From positions 3,473,958-3,537,957 of the forward strand of contig NZ_JAKVOI010000001.1 in NCBI RefSeq assembly GCF_022482905.1: DNA of 64,000 bases, written 5' to 3'. Positions 62,167-64,000 of this stretch are shown here, piece by piece. The stretch is from Clostridium sp. GTDB lineage: Bacteria > Bacillota > Clostridia > Clostridiales > Clostridiaceae. Made by a program: the position numbers and the translations under genes. The notes beneath the pieces were generated by a model, which saw only the letters and a list, made by a program, of their open reading frames with translations, did not search any database and was not told where the DNA came from. Each line of letters starts with the position of its first letter. Position 1 is the first letter of the stretch.

Positions 62167-62611
62167 TATAGAGATAGTACCATTGAAATTGGAGCATATG
62201 GACAGAGTGGAAACAATAGAAAGACTTTCGTTTTCAATACCATGGAGCAGAGAATCAATGGTTCAGGAGATTGAAAACAATAAATTTGCAAGGTATATAG
62301 CTGCAATAAAATTCGGCACGATAATAGGATACGGAGGAATGTGGGTTGTACTCGATGAAGCGCATATAACAAATATAGCAGTACACCCTGAGTACAGGGG
62401 TATTGGAGCGGCAAGTGCCATTATGGAGGGACTCATGGAATTATGCAGACTTGAGAATATAGCTGCAATCACTCTGGAGGTTAGAAAATCAAATATAGTA
62501 GCCCAAAGCCTGTATAAAAAGTACGGATTTGTGGAAGAAGGACTGAGGAAAGCCTACTACGTGGACAATAAGGAGGATGCCATAATAATGTGGAATCATA
62601 ACGTGTTGTAA
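62159..62611 (+). CDS. rimI: Ribosomal protein S18 alanine N-acetyltransferase RimI
   Basis: A 150-residue GNAT enzyme: NIAVHPEYRGIGAASAIMEGLME (acetyl-CoA loop) and LEVRKSNIVAQSLYKKYGFVEEGLRKAYY. The gene order tsaE-tsaB-rimI is common. ATG 62159 lies in the tail of tsaB; a start at 62132 is less likely. Confidence 0.92.
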   Translation: MSDIEIVPLKLEHMDRVETIERLSFSIPWSRESMVQEIENNKFARYIAAIKFGTIIGYGGMWVVLDEAHITNIAVHPEYRGIGAASAIMEGLMELCRLENIAAITLEVRKSNIVAQSLYKKYGFVEEGLRKAYYVDNKEDAIIMWNHNVL

Positions 62612-62690
62612 AATTAATATCGATATTATAGAGGAAATAGGAACTTTTTATAGAATATTTTAAGTAGGAAATAGAAAGGATGTGTTGTAT

Positions 62691-63104
62691 ATGTCAAAGA
62701 AAAAAATTTTGGTACCACTCGATGGAACTGAGAGAAGTATGCACTCCCTTGATTGGCTTAAAAAAATGTTTCGGAGTGATAGCGTGAAAATAACACTTAT
62801 GAATATTAAAGAAATAGTTATAGCAAATGATATGGTTATTACGAATGATGAAATTAAAAGAGTGCAGAAGGAAAGTGAAGATGTTTTAAATGATGCCGAG
62901 AAGCAGCTTGAAGGTTACGAGGTTGAAAAGTATTGTGCTTTTGGATATGCAGCAGATGAAATACTACTGAAAGCAAAAAGAGATAACTATGATATGATAA
63001 TCATGACCAAATCTACAAAAAAAGGTCTGGCCAGGATGATTGGTTCGGTAACCTCCAAAGTTGTGAAAAATGCACAGACTCTGGTAATGATTGTACCTGA
63101 ATAA
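62691..63104 (+). CDS. Universal stress protein (UspA family), copy 1
   Basis: A 137-residue protein with KKILVPLDGTERSMHSLDWL, ENLxx-less middle and the nucleotide-binding end MIIMTKSTKKGLARMIGSVTSKVVKNAQTLVMIVP. RBS AAAGGATGTG; ATG 62691 (the in-frame TTG 62682 is less likely). It is paralogous to the following gene (about two-thirds identical by eye). A terminator follows at 63127. Confidence 0.9.
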   Translation: MSKKKILVPLDGTERSMHSLDWLKKMFRSDSVKITLMNIKEIVIANDMVITNDEIKRVQKESEDVLNDAEKQLEGYEVEKYCAFGYAADEILLKAKRDNYDMIIMTKSTKKGLARMIGSVTSKVVKNAQTLVMIVPE

Positions 63105-63126
63105 ATAGATATAACTTTAAATTCAG

Positions 63127-63161
63127 ATGGCTATAATATTTGTATGTTATAGCCATTTTGT
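63127..63161 (+). terminator. Intrinsic terminator after the first usp gene
   Basis: ATGGCTATAA pairs with TTATAGCCAT, followed by TTTTGTG. Confidence 0.7.
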
Positions 63162-63276
63162 GCATAGGTGACAAACGATGTTATAAATTTAACAAATTTA
63201 GTATTTAAATAGAGGAAATAGGCTGTTTATGTAGAATAATATTATTATATAGATTAAGAAAGGGTGTGCTATCATT

Positions 63277-63690
63277 TTGGATAATAGAAAAAAAGTTTTA
63301 ATCCCGGTAGATGGATCTGAAAGAAGTATGCATTCTATTGAATGGGTTAAAAAATTATTTAAAGAAGATGAAGTGGATATAACTCTCATAAATGTTATAG
63401 AAATAGTTCTTGTAAATGACAAGGTCGATCTTGATCAGAGATATAATGCAGAGAAAATAAGCAATGAATTTCTGGAAAAGGCAGCTGAAAAGCTAGAAGG
63501 ATATGATGTAAAAAAATATTGTACCTTTGGATATGCTGCGGATAGAATATTGAAAAAAGCAAAATTGGATAAGTTTGATATGATAATTATGACCAGATCC
63601 ACTAAAAAGGGACTTGACAAGATAATTGGTTCAGTAACTACCAAAGTAGTAAAAAATGCTGAAAATTTAATCCTGATCGTTCCGGAATAA
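63277..63690 (+). CDS. Universal stress protein (UspA family), copy 2
   Basis: A 137-residue paralogue (KKVLIPVDGSERSMHSIEWV; MIIMTRSTKKGLDKIIGSVTTKVVKNAENLILIVP). The start is TTG 63277, with AAAGGGTG 11 bases upstream, so translation may be weak. It is followed by an imperfect hairpin (63705-63733) and then fhs. Confidence 0.88.
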   Translation: MDNRKKVLIPVDGSERSMHSIEWVKKLFKEDEVDITLINVIEIVLVNDKVDLDQRYNAEKISNEFLEKAAEKLEGYDVKKYCTFGYAADRILKKAKLDKFDMIIMTRSTKKGLDKIIGSVTTKVVKNAENLILIVPE

Positions 63691-63809
63691 GTTGATATTT
63701 TATGAGCCATAATGTTAATGATGCATTATGGCTATTGTATGTGTATAAAAATTTGTTATAATATATCTGAAATTGCGAACTGATATACATAATTATGGAG
63801 GTATTTAAG

Positions 63810-64000
63810 ATGACTTTTAAATCAGACATAGAAATAGCCCAGCAGTGTAATATGCAAAACATATTGAATATTGCCGAAAAATTGAACATACCAGAAGAAA
63901 ATGTAGAATTATATGGTAGATACAAGGCTAAGATAGACTATAATGTTCTAAAAAAAACACCCGATAAAAATGGGAAATTGATATTGTGTACTGCTATAAA
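63810..64000 (+). CDS. fhs: Formate-tetrahydrofolate ligase (partial, N-terminal part)
   Basis: The gene begins at ATG 63810 after GGAGG and runs off the right edge (about 63 codons seen). The start [20 protein letters not shown] and [13 protein letters not shown] match clostridial formyl-THF synthetases, which activate formate in the Wood-Ljungdahl methyl branch and in purine metabolism. The nucleotide-binding region lies outside the window. Confidence 0.93.
   Translation, partial: MTFKSDIEIAQQCNMQNILNIAEKLNIPEENVELYGRYKAKIDYNVLKKTPDKNGKLILCTAI

Overview
The window reads as a low-GC, spore-forming Firmicute, most likely a cluster I Clostridium of the solventogenic/acetogenic type (C. kluyveri / C. 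ljungdahlii / C. carboxidivorans-like). Grounds: AT-rich DNA with strong GGAGG ribosome binding sites, the cotJABC spore-coat operon and other sporulation genes (YtfJ/GerW, CotF-like), Na+-coupled transporters, an iron-containing alcohol dehydrogenase, and the start of a formate-tetrahydrofolate ligase gene at the right edge. The species is an inference.

Layout. 1-6005: ClC channel (partial), NfeD/SPFH pair and three Na+-linked transporters (Kef-type, NhaA, AgcS). 6063-8786 (minus): an ArsR regulator and a four-domain CoA-disulfide reductase/rhodanese/TusA/DsrE sulfur-handling gene split by one frameshift. 8941-20000: a ROK regulator, then a complete galactitol-to-tagatose-bisphosphate PTS operon (11508-18648) bounded on both sides by decayed genes: TauE/SafE tail, nitrogenase-like remnant and IS66 tail on the left; aldose-epimerase, AraC and HAD remnants on the right. 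20080-22299: Mrp/NBP35, CGCAxxGCC protein, NifX-like protein, zinc-ribbon ORF and DUF134. 22446-26809: MarR regulator with a heterodimeric ABC exporter. 26806-31447: aspartate transaminase/decarboxylase, AmtB-PII and a 2-hydroxyacid dehydrogenase. 31529-40726: AddB, MgtC, SurE, cotJ operon, coat protein, LRAT-like lipid/peptide acyltransferase-fold protein and small membrane or sporulation proteins. 40972-50067: a sigma-54-controlled sugar-acid catabolic locus with KdgT permease, DapA-family enzyme, two UxaA-type small/large dehydratase pairs, PrpR-type activator, FAH-family hydrolase and Fe-alcohol dehydrogenase. 50200-53739: DUF1659/DUF2922, a CWB2 cell-wall protein, YpmS-like and DUF554 proteins. 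54412-57817: the most interesting part, a T-box riboswitch whose specifier (TGC) and tRNA-end-binding bulge (TGGA) both fit tRNA-Cys, placed in front of two nitrogenase-like component-1 genes. 57818-58590: a probable type I toxin-antitoxin locus and tRNA-Trp. 58591-64000: orphan metal-binding lipoprotein, HD-GYP protein, tsaE-tsaB-rimI, two UspA proteins and the 5' end of fhs.

How it fits together. Sulfur runs through several parts. The nitrogenase-like pair appears to be made when charged tRNA-Cys is scarce, which points to sulfur scavenging (as in the methylthio-alkane reductase branch of the nitrogenase superfamily) and not N2 fixation. A decayed near-identical copy of the second subunit lies at 10.2 kb next to a TauE/SafE remnant, and a persulfide-handling reductase with an ArsR regulator lies just upstream of it. 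Carbon metabolism is served by two separate inducible loci (galactitol; hexarate/altronate-like acids).
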